A stretch of DNA of 32,807 nt from Streptomyces sp. JJ36 (GCF_021696945.1 NZ_JACYHE010000069.1:1-32807), one strand, 5' to 3'; shown: positions 8,091-15,702, counted from the stretch's first letter. Notes: generated by a model from the sequence alone, not told the origin. Program-made: numbers and translations.

Positions 8091-8680
8091 TGGCCGGCCA
8101 GTTCGAGAGTACCGGGGACGGCGGCGCGGCGATCGCGCTCGACGAGGTGGAGATCTCCATCCTGCGCACCCTCGCGGTGCAGTTGCTGGAGCTGATCGGC
8201 CCCGGCGAGCAGCCGGCCGGCGCCGAGGACCCGCTCGACACGCTGCTCGCCGAGGGGCCCAGCGAGCCGCCCTCCGACCCGGCCCTGGCCCGGCTCTTCC
8301 CGGAGGCCTACCTCGGTCCGGACACCGGGCCCGGGGAGGAGGAGGCCGCCCGTGCCGCCTCCGCGGAGTTCCGCCGCTACACCGAGAACGACCTGCGGGC
8401 GCGCAAGCGCGAGGACGCACTGGCTGTGGTGCGCGCGCTGGACGCGCTCTCCCCGCAGGGGGCGGGCGGCGCGGTGCTCACCCTGGCGGAGGCGGAGTCG
8501 AAGCAGTGGCTGGGCGCCCTGAACGACCTCCGGCTCGCGATCGGCACCCGGCTGGAGGTCCAGGAGGACGACGACGCCCTTTACCAGCTTCCGGACTCCG
8601 ACGAGCGGAAGCCGATGGTGATGGCGTATCTGTGGCTCGGCGCCCTGCAGGAGTCCCTCGTCGAGACGCTCTCGGTCTGA
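8090..8680 (+). CDS. DUF2017 family protein
   Basis: A 196-residue protein of the actinobacterial DUF2017 family, function unknown. Its ATG overlaps the clpS stop (TGATG), indicating translational coupling. It opens with ALDEVEISILRTLAVQLLELI, an amphipathic helix, followed by an acidic linker and a conserved C-terminal half (FRRYTENDLRARKREDAL, then ESKQWLGALNDLRLAIGTRLEV, and a final YLWLGALQESLVETL). It has no signal peptide or membrane span and is acidic. The fixed linkage with ClpS suggests a role in regulated proteolysis, but that is inference from context. A terminator hairpin follows 23 bp after the stop. Confidence 0.88.
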   Translation: MAGQFESTGDGGAAIALDEVEISILRTLAVQLLELIGPGEQPAGAEDPLDTLLAEGPSEPPSDPALARLFPEAYLGPDTGPGEEEAARAASAEFRRYTENDLRARKREDALAVVRALDALSPQGAGGAVLTLAEAESKQWLGALNDLRLAIGTRLEVQEDDDALYQLPDSDERKPMVMAYLWLGALQESLVETLSV

Positions 8681-8703
8681 AGCGCGCTCCGGTGCGTCTC
8701 ATC

Positions 8704-8730
8704 GGCGCCGTCCGGAAAGCGGACGGCGCC
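8704..8730 (+). terminator. Terminator of the clpS-DUF2017 operon
   Basis: An 11-bp perfect stem (GGCGCCGTCCG / CGGACGGCGCC) with loop GAAAG lies 23 bp after the DUF2017 stop. Confidence 0.85.
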
Positions 8731-8873
8731 CCGTCCCGTAATACGGAGAACCGGAATCCGTGACGGCACACGCCGACAGCAGCATTTTCTTCGGTGACTC
8801 CTGGCATTGCCGTGGGAATTCCGTGACGCTGGGTGAAGAAGTGTCACCGATATTCGATACCCGGAGGTAATTT

Positions 8874-8933
8874 ATGCGGACGGAGTGCCCGGAGTGCCCT
8901 GGATCGTCCTGCTGTTATGTGTCCGTGATATGA
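8874..8933 (+). CDS. Putative 19-residue Cys-rich leader peptide
   Basis: ATG 8874 is preceded by a textbook GGAGG with 6-nt spacing in an AT-richer context, better than many real genes here. It encodes MRTECPECPGSSCCYVSVI, with four cysteines including an adjacent pair, and stops at TGA 8931-8933. One base after the stop, an inverted repeat starts (CATGTGA-N6-TCACATG, from 8935). The downstream gene is an amino-acid symporter. It may be a regulatory leader whose translation is sensitive to charged Cys-tRNA, or simply a small translated ORF. There is no homologue known to me; the support is the ribosome binding site and position only. Confidence 0.35.
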   Translation: MRTECPECPGSSCCYVSVI

Positions 8934-8936
8934 ACA

Positions 8937-8952
8937 TGTGACGTGCCTCACA
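8937..8952. promoter_or_regulatory. Perfect Crp-type palindrome upstream of the symporter
   Basis: TGTGACGTGCCTCACA fits TGTGA-N6-TCACA, the canonical cAMP receptor protein half-sites, without a mismatch. The flanking bases extend the arms to CATGTGA/TCACATG. It lies about 130 bp upstream of the symporter ATG. Streptomyces have a Crp orthologue. Binding is predicted, not shown. Confidence 0.55.
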
Positions 8953-9079
8953 TGGTGCTGGTCGCGCTGCGTGGTAGGAACGCCGGAACCGAAATTCACC
9001 GCGCGGACAACGCGCCGGGAAGCTTCGGTGAACACCACGTCTGCACAACCGTCCCCGCAGCGCAAGCCAGAGGTCATCC

Positions 9080-10636
9080 ATGGCAAACCCCTCCTGGACC
9101 GAAGAAGTCGACAAGGCGATCAGCGACTTCGTTGATCCCATCGCCACCGATGTGAGCGAGATCGTCTTCTACGAGGTTCACCTCTTCGGACACAATTTCC
9201 CGTGGATCGTCGCCTGGCTGGTCGTGGCCGGCGCGGTTTTCAGCACCTACTTCGGGTTCGCACAGCTCCGGCACCTGGGCGTCGCGCTCAAGCTGGTCCG
9301 CGGCAAGTACGACCAGAAGGACGCCCCCGGTGAGGTCAGCCACTTCCAGGCGCTCACCTCCGCGGTCTCCGGCACCGTCGGCCTCGGCAACATCGCCGGC
9401 GTCGCCATCGCCGTCACCCTCGGCGGGCCCGGCGCCACCTTCTGGATGATCCTCTGCGGTCTCCTCGGCATGGCCACCAAGTTCGTCGAGTGCACCCTCG
9501 GCGTGAAGTACCGCGACGTCCACCCGGACGGCACGGTCTCCGGCGGCCCGATGCACTACCTGCGCAAGGGCATGGCCGAGATCGGCCAGCGGCACCTCGG
9601 CACCGTGCTGGCCGCCGGCTCCGCCATCTCGCTGCTCTTCTTCACCTTCTTCGGCGGCAACCTCTTCCAGGTCAACCAGAGCCTGGAGCAGCTCCAGTCC
9701 GTCACCGGTGACGAGGACAGCTTCTTCTCCTCCTCCGGCGGCGCGCTCTTCTTCGGTGTCCTGATCGCCGTCGTCGTCGGCCTGGTGCTGCTCGGCGGCA
9801 TGCGCTCCATCGGCGCCGTCACCAGCCGCCTGGTGCCGTCCATGGCGATCATCTACGTCCTCGCCTGCCTCACCGTCATCCTCGGCAACATCACCGAGGT
9901 CGGCACCGCGGTCGGCGCCATCATCGAGGGCGCGTTCAGCCCCGAGGGCGTCTTCGGCGGCCTGGTCGGCGCGATCATCCAGGGCTTCCGCCGCGCCACC
10001 TTCTCCAACGAGGCCGGCATCGGCTCCGCCCCGATCGCCCACTCCGCGGTAAAGACAAAGCGGCCCGCCACCGAGGGCCTGGTCGCCATGATCGAGCCGT
10101 TCGTCGACACCGTCGTCATCTGCACCATGACCGCGCTGACCATCGTCATCGCCTCGCCCGCCAGCTTCGAGGCGGCCCGCGAGGCGGCGGCCGGCGGCGC
10201 CGCCCCCGAGTCCGGCGTGGCGCTCACCTCGGACGCCTTCGAGACGGTCATCCCCTGGTTCCCGTACGTCCTCACGCTCGCCGTGCTGCTCTTCGCGATC
10301 TCCACGATCATCACCTGGGGCTACTACGGCATGAAGGCCTGGACCTTCCTCTTCGGCCGTACCCGGACCAGCGAGACGCTCTACAAGATCCTCTTCTGCC
10401 TCATCGTGATCACCGGCGCCGTGATGTCCCTCGGCTCGCTGGTCACGCTGGGCGACTCGTTCCTCTTCCTCGCCGCGGTGTTCAACATCGTCGGGCTCTA
10501 CTTCCTCGCCCCGCTGGTCAAGCGGGAGCTGACCAAGGTGCTCGACTACGTCCGGCGCCGCGACGCGGGCGAGACCGACGAGCAGATCGATGCGAGCGAG
10601 GCCGCTGCCCCGGCGGGGGCCGCCAAGACCCTCTGA
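9080..10636 (+). CDS. Sodium:alanine/glycine symporter (AGCS family)
   Basis: A 518-residue integral membrane transporter of the alanine or glycine:cation symporter family, which imports small neutral amino acids with Na+. AGAGG precedes ATG 9080. The family signatures are clear: GTVGLGNIAGVAIA followed by LGGPGATFWM near residues 97-120, the TKFVECTLGVKYR stretch, and FRRATFSNEAGIGSAPIAHS near 304-323. About ten hydrophobic segments are visible. The C-terminus ends in a charged, Ala-rich tail (YVRRRDAGETDEQID). It is monocistronic: a 400-bp regulated-looking leader precedes it and a strong hairpin follows. Substrate choice (Ala, Gly, Ser) cannot be read from the sequence. Confidence 0.94.
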   Translation: MANPSWTEEVDKAISDFVDPIATDVSEIVFYEVHLFGHNFPWIVAWLVVAGAVFSTYFGFAQLRHLGVALKLVRGKYDQKDAPGEVSHFQALTSAVSGTVGLGNIAGVAIAVTLGGPGATFWMILCGLLGMATKFVECTLGVKYRDVHPDGTVSGGPMHYLRKGMAEIGQRHLGTVLAAGSAISLLFFTFFGGNLFQVNQSLEQLQSVTGDEDSFFSSSGGALFFGVLIAVVVGLVLLGGMRSIGAVTSRLVPSMAIIYVLACLTVILGNITEVGTAVGAIIEGAFSPEGVFGGLVGAIIQGFRRATFSNEAGIGSAPIAHSAVKTKRPATEGLVAMIEPFVDTVVICTMTALTIVIASPASFEAAREAAAGGAAPESGVALTSDAFETVIPWFPYVLTLAVLLFAISTIITWGYYGMKAWTFLFGRTRTSETLYKILFCLIVITGAVMSLGSLVTLGDSFLFLAAVFNIVGLYFLAPLVKRELTKVLDYVRRRDAGETDEQIDASEAAAPAGAAKTL

Positions 10637-10691
10637 GCCGGCCGGCCGCACGGCCGGAGCCGCGCTCCCGCGCGGCCGCAGGGCCCACGCA

Positions 10692-10732
10692 GCGGGCCTG
10701 CCCGTACCGCCACCCGGTACCGGCAGGCCCGC
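10692..10732 (+). terminator. Terminator of the symporter gene
   Basis: The stem GCGGGCCTGCC / GGCAGGCCCGC (11 bp), one mismatch, then a further 5 bp (GTACC/GGTAC) encloses a 7-nt loop. It ends five bases before the -10 of the next gene. Confidence 0.85.
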
Positions 10733-10736
10733 TGTC

Positions 10737-10742
10737 TATGCT
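10737..10742 (+). promoter_or_regulatory. Putative -10 element of mec (leaderless)
   Basis: TATGCT lies exactly 7 nt before ATG 10750. This supports 10750 rather than the in-frame ATG at 10738, which would fall inside the -10 element. Confidence 0.5.
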
Positions 10743-10749
10743 GCTCCCC

Positions 10750-11181
10750 ATGCTGACCCTCACCCAGGAGCTGCACGACAGGATCGTCGCGCACGCCCGC
10801 CGCGACCACCCCGACGAGGCCTGCGGGGTGATCGCGGGCCCGGCCGGCACCGACCGCCCGGAGCGCTTCATCCCCATGCTGAACGCGGCCCGCTCGCCCA
10901 CCTTCTACGAGTTCGACTCCACCGACCTGCTCAAGCTCTACCGCGAGATGGACGACCGCGACGAGGAACCGGTGGTCATCTACCACTCGCACACCGCCAC
11001 CGAGGCGTACCCCTCACGCACCGACATCGGCTACGCCAACGAGCCCCTCGCCCACTACGTCCTCGTCTCCACCGCCGAGTGCGGCAACGACGAAGGCCCG
11101 TTCTCCTTCCGCTCGTTCCGCATCGTGGAGGGCGAGGTCACCGAGGAGGACGTGGAGATCGTCCCTGCCTACGAGGCGTGA
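10750..11181 (+). CDS. mec: Mec-like JAMM metalloprotease acting on CysO
   Basis: A 143-residue zinc JAMM/MPN+ peptidase. The motif is complete: Glu23 (DEACG), then His79-x-His81 (YHSHT) and Asp92 ten residues after His81, giving HxH-x10-D. In mycobacteria, Mec releases cysteine from the CysO-cysteine adduct made by CysM. The same three genes are neighbours here, so the role is well supported by context. ATG 10750 is preferred over 10738 because a TATGCT -10-like element overlaps the latter. Related JAMM enzymes can also trim residues after the Gly-Gly of sulfur-carrier proteins, which matters here because the CysO encoded downstream has two extra residues. Confidence 0.9.
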   Translation: MLTLTQELHDRIVAHARRDHPDEACGVIAGPAGTDRPERFIPMLNAARSPTFYEFDSTDLLKLYREMDDRDEEPVVIYHSHTATEAYPSRTDIGYANEPLAHYVLVSTAECGNDEGPFSFRSFRIVEGEVTEEDVEIVPAYEA

Positions 11182-11273
11182 CACCCTCACCGGCCCCGCC
11201 ACCGCAGTTCCGTACGTGAGACGCCAGGGTCCGCATGATGGAACGGGCGTCCGGAAACCGCTCCGGGAATCGT

Positions 11274-11279
11274 TACGAT
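11274..11279 (+). promoter_or_regulatory. Putative -10 element of the cys leader (leaderless)
   Basis: TACGAT is followed by GAGCCC and ATG 11286, the same arrangement as pncB on the other strand. A CCGGA-N6-TCCGG inverted repeat (11251-11266) lies between this element and the expected -35 position. Confidence 0.5.
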
Positions 11280-11285
11280 GAGCCC

Positions 11286-11477
11286 ATGGTTGTCCACGAC
11301 GTGAGCGCAGCGCGGAAGCAGCAGAGCCGGGGCGGGCAGCCGCCGGCCGCCGTGCTGCGCTCCGCGTCCGCCACCGCCCTGCTGGGCGCCTTCGGATGCG
11401 GGGCCGCGCGCCTGCACGTGGACCTGTGCCGCCTCGCCAGCGCCGCATGTAGGCGCTGCGCCGCCGCCCGCCCCTGA
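11286..11477 (+). CDS. Cys-containing leader peptide upstream of cysO-cysM
   Basis: A 63-residue ORF whose ATG sits 6 nt after a TACGAT -10 element. Its C-terminal part, ARLHVDLCRLASAACRRC, resembles the short HVDLCRLASA-type leader peptides that I recall before sulfur-metabolism genes in Streptomyces. Cys codons are TGC 11397, TGC 11427, TGT 11448 and TGC 11457, three of them clustered near the end. The last Cys codons lie in or beside a hairpin (AGCGCC 11439-11444 / GGCGCT 11452-11457), and an alternative stem uses the same GGCGC segment. This suggests translation-dependent control of cysO-cysM by cysteine supply. The mechanism is inference; the peptide motif and position are visible. Confidence 0.65.
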   Translation: MVVHDVSAARKQQSRGGQPPAAVLRSASATALLGAFGCGAARLHVDLCRLASAACRRCAAARP

Positions 11478-11581
11478 CGCCCCCCCGTCGCGCCCGCGAC
11501 CCCGGCGCCCGGCCCCGCGGTGAGCACGGCCGTCCTGCACGCACCCCGCCGCCCTCCCTTCTCTCCGACAGGAGCACACCC

Positions 11582-11860
11582 ATGGCCATCGAGGTCCGCA
11601 TCCCGACCATCCTGCGCACCTACACCGACGGCGCGAAGACCGTCACCGGCGAGGGCGCGACGCTGGGCGAGCTCTTCACCGACCTCGAGTCCCGCCACGC
11701 CGGCATCCAGCAGCGCCTCGTCGACGGCGGCGAGCTCCGCCGCTTCGTGAACGTCTACCTCAACGACGAGGACGTCCGCTTCCTGAACGGCATCTCCACC
11801 GAGCTCAGCGACGGCGACAACGTCACCATCCTGCCCGCCGTCGCCGGCGGCTCCCGCTGA
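11582..11860 (+). CDS. cysO: CysO, MoaD/ThiS-like sulfur carrier protein
   Basis: A 92-residue ubiquitin-fold sulfur carrier. Its C-terminal thiocarboxylate donates sulfide to CysM in an alternative cysteine pathway known from M. tuberculosis. The core (AIEVRIPTILRTYTDG, the RFVNVYLNDEDVRFL strand and DNVTILPAVAGG) closely tracks mycobacterial CysO. The chain does not end at Gly-Gly: Ser91-Arg92 follow Gly89-Gly90, so these must be removed before thiocarboxylation. The JAMM protease encoded upstream is the obvious candidate. ACAGGAG precedes ATG 11582. The stop overlaps the cysM ATG (TGATG), so carrier and synthase are translationally coupled. Confidence 0.92.
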   Translation: MAIEVRIPTILRTYTDGAKTVTGEGATLGELFTDLESRHAGIQQRLVDGGELRRFVNVYLNDEDVRFLNGISTELSDGDNVTILPAVAGGSR

Positions 11861-12810
11861 TGCGGTACGACTCGCCGCTCGCGGCCGTCGGCAACACCCC
11901 GCTGGTGCGGCTCCCCCGGCTCTCGCCCGCCGAGGACGTACGGATCTGGGCGAAGCTGGAGGACCGCAACCCCACAGGGTCCGTCAAGGACCGCCCGGCC
12001 CTCCACATGATCGAGCAGGCGGAGAAGGACGGCCGCCTCACGCCGGGCTGCACCATCCTCGAGCCGACCTCCGGGAACACCGGCATCTCGCTGGCCATGG
12101 CCGCCCGCCTCAAGGGCTACCGCATCGTCTGCGTCATGCCGGAGAACACCAGCTCCGAGCGGCGGGAACTGCTCGCCATGTGGGGCGCCGAGATCGTCGC
12201 CTCCCCGGCGGCCGGCGGCTCCAACACCGCCGTACGGGTGGCCAAGGAGATGGCCGCCGAGCACCCCGACTGGGTGATGCTCTACCAGTACGGCAACCCG
12301 GACAACGCCGGCGCCCACTACGCCGGCACCGGCCCCGAGATCCTGGCCGACCTCCCCTCCGTCACCCACTTCGTGGCCGGCCTCGGCACCACCGGCACCC
12401 TGATGGGAGCCGGCCGCTACCTGCGGGAGCACCGCCCCGGCATCGAGATCGTCGCCGCCGAACCGCGCTACGACGACCTGGTCTACGGGCTGCGCAACCT
12501 CGACGAGGGGTTCGTGCCCGAGCTGTACGACGAGTCGGTGCTCACCTCACGCTTCTCCGTGGGCTCCGAGGACGCCGTCACCCGCACCCGCGAGCTCCTC
12601 GCCGAGGAGGGCATCTTCGCCGGCGTCTCCACCGGCGCCGCGCTGCACGCCGCCCTCGGGGTCGGGCGCAAGGCGCTGCGGGCCGGGCAGAGCGCGGACA
12701 TCGTCTTCCTCGTCGCGGACGCCGGCTGGAAGTACCTCTCCACCGGGATCTACACGGCCGCCACCACCGAGGAGGCCGTGGAGGCCCTCCAGGGCCAGCT
12801 CTGGGCCTGA
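11860..12810 (+). CDS. cysM: CysO-dependent cysteine synthase
   Basis: A 316-residue PLP enzyme of fold type II. With CysO thiocarboxylate as sulfur donor and an activated serine (O-phosphoserine in mycobacteria) it forms a CysO-cysteine adduct. Lys43 in NPTGSVKDRP is the PLP lysine; the phosphate and substrate loop TSGNTGIS is at 70-77; a GLGTTGTLMG loop binds the cofactor phosphate. The start codon overlaps the cysO stop by one base. Adjacency to cysO and mec argues for the CysO-dependent type rather than a generic sulfide-using CysK. A strong hairpin follows the stop. Confidence 0.93.
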   Translation: MRYDSPLAAVGNTPLVRLPRLSPAEDVRIWAKLEDRNPTGSVKDRPALHMIEQAEKDGRLTPGCTILEPTSGNTGISLAMAARLKGYRIVCVMPENTSSERRELLAMWGAEIVASPAAGGSNTAVRVAKEMAAEHPDWVMLYQYGNPDNAGAHYAGTGPEILADLPSVTHFVAGLGTTGTLMGAGRYLREHRPGIEIVAAEPRYDDLVYGLRNLDEGFVPELYDESVLTSRFSVGSEDAVTRTRELLAEEGIFAGVSTGAALHAALGVGRKALRAGQSADIVFLVADAGWKYLSTGIYTAATTEEAVEALQGQLWA

Positions 12811-12820
12811 CGGCCCGCCG

Positions 12821-12852
12821 CCCCGGGGCGCGGCACGCCGCGCGTCCCGGGG
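12821..12852. terminator. Terminator of the cys operon
   Basis: The arms CCCCGGG-GCGCGGC and GCCGCGC-GT-CCCGGGG form a 13-14-bp stem with one 2-nt bulge and a tight loop. It lies 11 bp past the cysM stop, between convergent genes. Confidence 0.75.
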
Positions 12853-12879
12853 CACCGGCGCCCGCGGCGAGGCGGCGCC

Positions 12880-13275
12880 TCAGTCCGCCAGATGCCGGAC
12901 GCGGTCCCAGACCGCGGCGTCCACCGCCCCGGCCCGCTCCCGCAGCTCCCCGAGCGGCACGCTGCGCACCCCCGCGGCCCGCACGGCGCCCTCGGTCACC
13001 CGCCCCGCCTCCCCGGCCACGTGCGCGGAGGTCACCGGAGCCGCCCGTACCGCGTCCGCCCCGGTGCCCAGCACCAGCCACAGCGCCGCACCCTCCGGGC
13101 CGCCCGCCGCCCCCCGCCACAACTCGCCGGGCCGCGGCGGCGCCGTACCGCCCGGCGGCCGGCCCGCCGCTCCGTCGCGCGGCCGGCGGCGCAGCCGCCC
13201 CGTCCCGTCGACGTAGGCGGCGACGAGCGCCAGCAGCACGACCACGCCGAGCGCGATCCACCACCCGGTCTCCAC
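12880..13275 (-). CDS. Single-span membrane protein, hypothetical
   Basis: A 131-residue protein. The GTG at 13275 is chosen because GGAGGGAG lies directly upstream, and it begins just before the membrane span VETGWWIALGVVVLLALVAAYVDG. The longer frame adds Arg/Gly-rich residues unlike the family style. After the span come an Arg-rich stretch, a Pro/Gly linker (RPPGGTAPPRPGELW) and a ~70-residue soluble domain (GAALWLVLGTGADAVRAAPV, with AAVWDRVRHLAD at the end). It is probably a membrane-anchored cytoplasmic protein. No family is recognised. It is convergent with cysM and divergent from the MBL-fold gene. Confidence 0.75.
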   Translation of the reverse strand: METGWWIALGVVVLLALVAAYVDGTGRLRRRPRDGAAGRPPGGTAPPRPGELWRGAAGGPEGAALWLVLGTGADAVRAAPVTSAHVAGEAGRVTEGAVRAAGVRSVPLGELRERAGAVDAAVWDRVRHLAD

Positions 13276-13475
13276 GCCGCTCCCTCCGGTACGCCGTCCC
13301 TGCCCGCGGGCCCTTCGCAGACCTGTCCGACGGTACCCCGCGCTGGTGATTCCGCCCACACCCCGGCTCTCCGGAGGAGCCGTGCGGCCCGTCCCGGCTT
13401 ACGCTCGGAAAACCCCCTCCCCGCACCACGGAGTGGCGTCATCCCCAGCCGGCTGTCCACGGAGGTTCCCACTCG

Positions 13476-14237
13476 ATGAAGCTCACCGTCGTCGGCTGTT
13501 CCGGGTCGTTCCCGTCCGCGGACTCCGCGTGTTCGAGCTATCTCGTGGAGGCCGACGGCTACCGGCTGCTCCTGGACATGGGCAACGGCGCCCTGGGCGA
13601 GCTGCAGCGGCACTGCGGCCTCTACGACCTCGACGCGGTCGCCCTCAGCCACCTGCACGCCGATCACTGCATCGACATGTGCGCCTACTTCGTCGCCCGC
13701 TACTACCGGCACGAGGGCGGCCGTTGCGCCCCCATCCCGGTGTACGGGCCCGAGGGCACCGAGAAGCGGCTGACCACCGCCTACGCGGACACCCCCTCCG
13801 ACTCCTCGATGAGCGAGGTCTTCGACTTCCGCACGCTCGCCCCCGGCACGGAGTTCGCGGCGGGGCCCTTCGACGTCCGTACGGAACGCGTGCGGCACCC
13901 CGTCGAGGCGTACGGCTTCCGCCTCACCCACCGGGCCAGCGGAACCGTCCTCACCTACTCGGGGGACACCGGGCCCTGCGCGCAGATCGACGCCCTCGCC
14001 GCGGACGCGGACCTCCTCCTCTGCGAGGCCTCCTTCACCCACGGCAAGGAGAACATCCCCGAGCTGCACCTGACCGGCCTGGAGGCGGGCCAGTGCGCAC
14101 AGCGCGCCGGAGCGGCCCGGCTGGTGCTCACCCACGTCCCGCCGTGGACCGACCCGCAGACCAACCTGCGGGACGCCAAGTCCGCCTTCGACGGCCCGGT
14201 GGAGCTGGCCCGCCCGGGCGCCGTCTACGAGCTCTGA
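13476..14237 (+). CDS. MBL-fold metallo-hydrolase, RNase Z-like
   Basis: A 253-residue metallo-beta-lactamase-fold hydrolase. GGAGG precedes ATG 13476. The zinc ligands are HLHADH (His59, His61, Asp63, His64), a later HPVEAYGFRL histidine, and an SGDTGPC aspartate. The opening MKLTVVGCSGSFP and the position of Asp35 (LLLDMG) are typical of the RNase Z/elaC-like cluster, but the long RNase Z exosite arm is not evident, so the substrate is uncertain. Proteins of this type are common beside rph and PTS genes in Streptomyces (from memory). A bidirectional hairpin separates it from the convergent EIIC gene. Confidence 0.88.
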   Translation: MKLTVVGCSGSFPSADSACSSYLVEADGYRLLLDMGNGALGELQRHCGLYDLDAVALSHLHADHCIDMCAYFVARYYRHEGGRCAPIPVYGPEGTEKRLTTAYADTPSDSSMSEVFDFRTLAPGTEFAAGPFDVRTERVRHPVEAYGFRLTHRASGTVLTYSGDTGPCAQIDALAADADLLLCEASFTHGKENIPELHLTGLEAGQCAQRAGAARLVLTHVPPWTDPQTNLRDAKSAFDGPVELARPGAVYEL

Positions 14238-14320
14238 AACCGCGGCCCACCGGCTCACCGGCCCGCGCCCCCTGTCCAGGGGCGTCCGGCCGCGCGGAAT
14301 CCCCCACGGAACGCGCGAGA

Positions 14321-14347
14321 CCCCCGGGCCGGTACGGCTCCCGGGGG
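14321..14347. terminator. Bidirectional terminator between the MBL hydrolase and EIIC genes
   Basis: CCCCCGGG / CCCGGGGG forms an 8-bp stem, with a further CCG/CGG pairing inside the 11-nt loop. It lies between two convergent genes. Confidence 0.7.
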
Positions 14348-14377
14348 CCTCGCACCCACGGCGGCGCGGCCGCCGCG

Positions 14378-15625
14378 CTACCTCGTGAGGTCCTCGACCT
14401 CGTCCTCGGGCTCCCGCCCGGGCGTGGCGATGTCCAGCTTCACGATCAGGAAGCGGAAGACCACGTAGTAGACGACGGCGAAGCAGAGACCGATCGGGAT
14501 GATCATCCAGGGCTTGGTGGCCAGGCTCCAGTTCAGCGCGTAGTCGATGAAGCCTGCGGAGAACGAGAACCCGGCGTGCACACCCAGTGCCCAGGTCACC
14601 GCCATGGACACCGCGGTCAGCAGCGCGTGCACCACGTACAGCACCGGCGCCACGAACATGAACGCGAACTCGATCGGCTCGGTGATGCCCGTGACGAACG
14701 AGGTCAGCGCCAGCGAGATCATCATGCCCGTGACGGCCTTCCGCCGCTCCGGGCGGGCGGTGTGCGCGATGGCCAGCGCCGCGGCCGGCAGCCCGAACAT
14801 CATGATCGGGAAGAAGCCCGACATGAACTGCCCGGCCGACGGGTCGCCCGCGAAGAACCGGGTGATGTCGCCGTGCACCAGGTCGCCGGAGGCGTCGGTG
14901 AAGTCGCCGAGCTGGAACCAGGCGACGGTGTTCACGAACTGGTGCATCCCGATCGGGATGAGCGCCCGGTTGATCGCGCCGAAGAGCCCGGCGCCGAGCG
15001 CCCCCAGCCCCGTCATCCACTCCCCGAAGGAGGTGATGGCGTCGCCGACCGGCTCCCAGACGAGGGTGAAGACCACGCCGACCACCAGCCCCACGAAGGC
15101 CATCAGGATCGGCACCAGGCGGCGGCCGTTGAAGAAGCCGAGCCAGTCCACCAGCCGGGTGCGGTGACAGCGCTGCCAGACGACCGCGGCGAGCAGGCCC
15201 ATCACGATGCCGCCCAGCACCCCGGGGTCGTTGTACACCGCCGGGGTGTCCTCGCCCGCCCTGATCACCGCCTCCTCGACGGGGAAGGCCTGGAGGACGT
15301 TGCTGTAGACGAGGAAGCCCACCACGGCCGCCAGGGCCGTGGAACCGTCCGACTTCTTGGCGAAGCCGATGGCCACACCGATGCAGAAGAGCAGCGGCAG
15401 GTTGTCGAAGATCGCACCGCCGGCGCCCATGAAGACGGCGGCGACGTCGTGCCAGCCCAGGCCCTCGTCGCCGAACACGTCCGGCTGGCCGAGCCGGTTG
15501 AGGATGCCCGCGGCGGGGAGGACGGCGATCGGGAGCTGTAGGCTGCGTCCGACCTTCTGCAGTCCCTGGAACAGGCCCGGGCCCCGCTTTCTCGCGGGCG
15601 CGGCGGCCTGGCTGGCAGAGCTCAT
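14378..15625 (-). CDS. nagE: PTS N-acetylglucosamine permease, EIIC domain
   Basis: A 415-residue EIIC of the glucose/N-acetylglucosamine PTS family, which moves the sugar across the membrane while EIIB phosphorylates it. The N-terminus (QGLQKVGRSLQLPIAVLPAAGILNRLG) is the family opening. The sequence PIGMHQFVNTVAWFQLG and a GFFPIMMFGLPAAALAI span are characteristic, as is the SFVTGITEPIEFAFMFVAP loop near the sugar site. There is no fused EIIB; a separate EIIB is encoded divergently. S. coelicolor, as I recall, has two tandem EIIC genes here; this window has one. Dre-like DasR sites 78-110 bp upstream imply control by DasR and amino-sugar phosphates. GAGGACTCC-type spacing gives a GGAGGA before ATG 15625. 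Confidence 0.93.
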   Translation of the reverse strand: MSSASQAAAPARKRGPGLFQGLQKVGRSLQLPIAVLPAAGILNRLGQPDVFGDEGLGWHDVAAVFMGAGGAIFDNLPLLFCIGVAIGFAKKSDGSTALAAVVGFLVYSNVLQAFPVEEAVIRAGEDTPAVYNDPGVLGGIVMGLLAAVVWQRCHRTRLVDWLGFFNGRRLVPILMAFVGLVVGVVFTLVWEPVGDAITSFGEWMTGLGALGAGLFGAINRALIPIGMHQFVNTVAWFQLGDFTDASGDLVHGDITRFFAGDPSAGQFMSGFFPIMMFGLPAAALAIAHTARPERRKAVTGMMISLALTSFVTGITEPIEFAFMFVAPVLYVVHALLTAVSMAVTWALGVHAGFSFSAGFIDYALNWSLATKPWMIIPIGLCFAVVYYVVFRFLIVKLDIATPGREPEDEVEDLTR

Positions 15626-15702
15626 CGGAGTCCTCCTGGTGCTTCGGACGAGGCCCCCCGGGGAGCTCCCGGGGGGACGGGGAGGGGACCGCGCCCGTGG
15701 TA

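Larger units (their letters stand above)
8731..9079. other. Long leader region of the AGCS symporter
   Basis: This stretch is markedly less GC-rich than its neighbours. It contains a direct repeat (GGAATCCGTGACG at 8753-8765 and GGAATTCCGTGACG at 8815-8828), a small Cys-rich ORF with a strong ribosome binding site, a perfect Crp-type palindrome, and a 7-bp inverted repeat (TTCACCG at 8995-9001, CGGTGAA at 9026-9032). No known riboswitch motif is recognised. It probably carries the symporter promoter and its regulation. Confidence 0.5.

Noticed and set aside
8823..8849. GlnR-box-like spacing of GTGAC and GTCAC before the symporter
   Set aside because: The half-sites do not fit the 11-bp period and the GAAAC boxes are absent.
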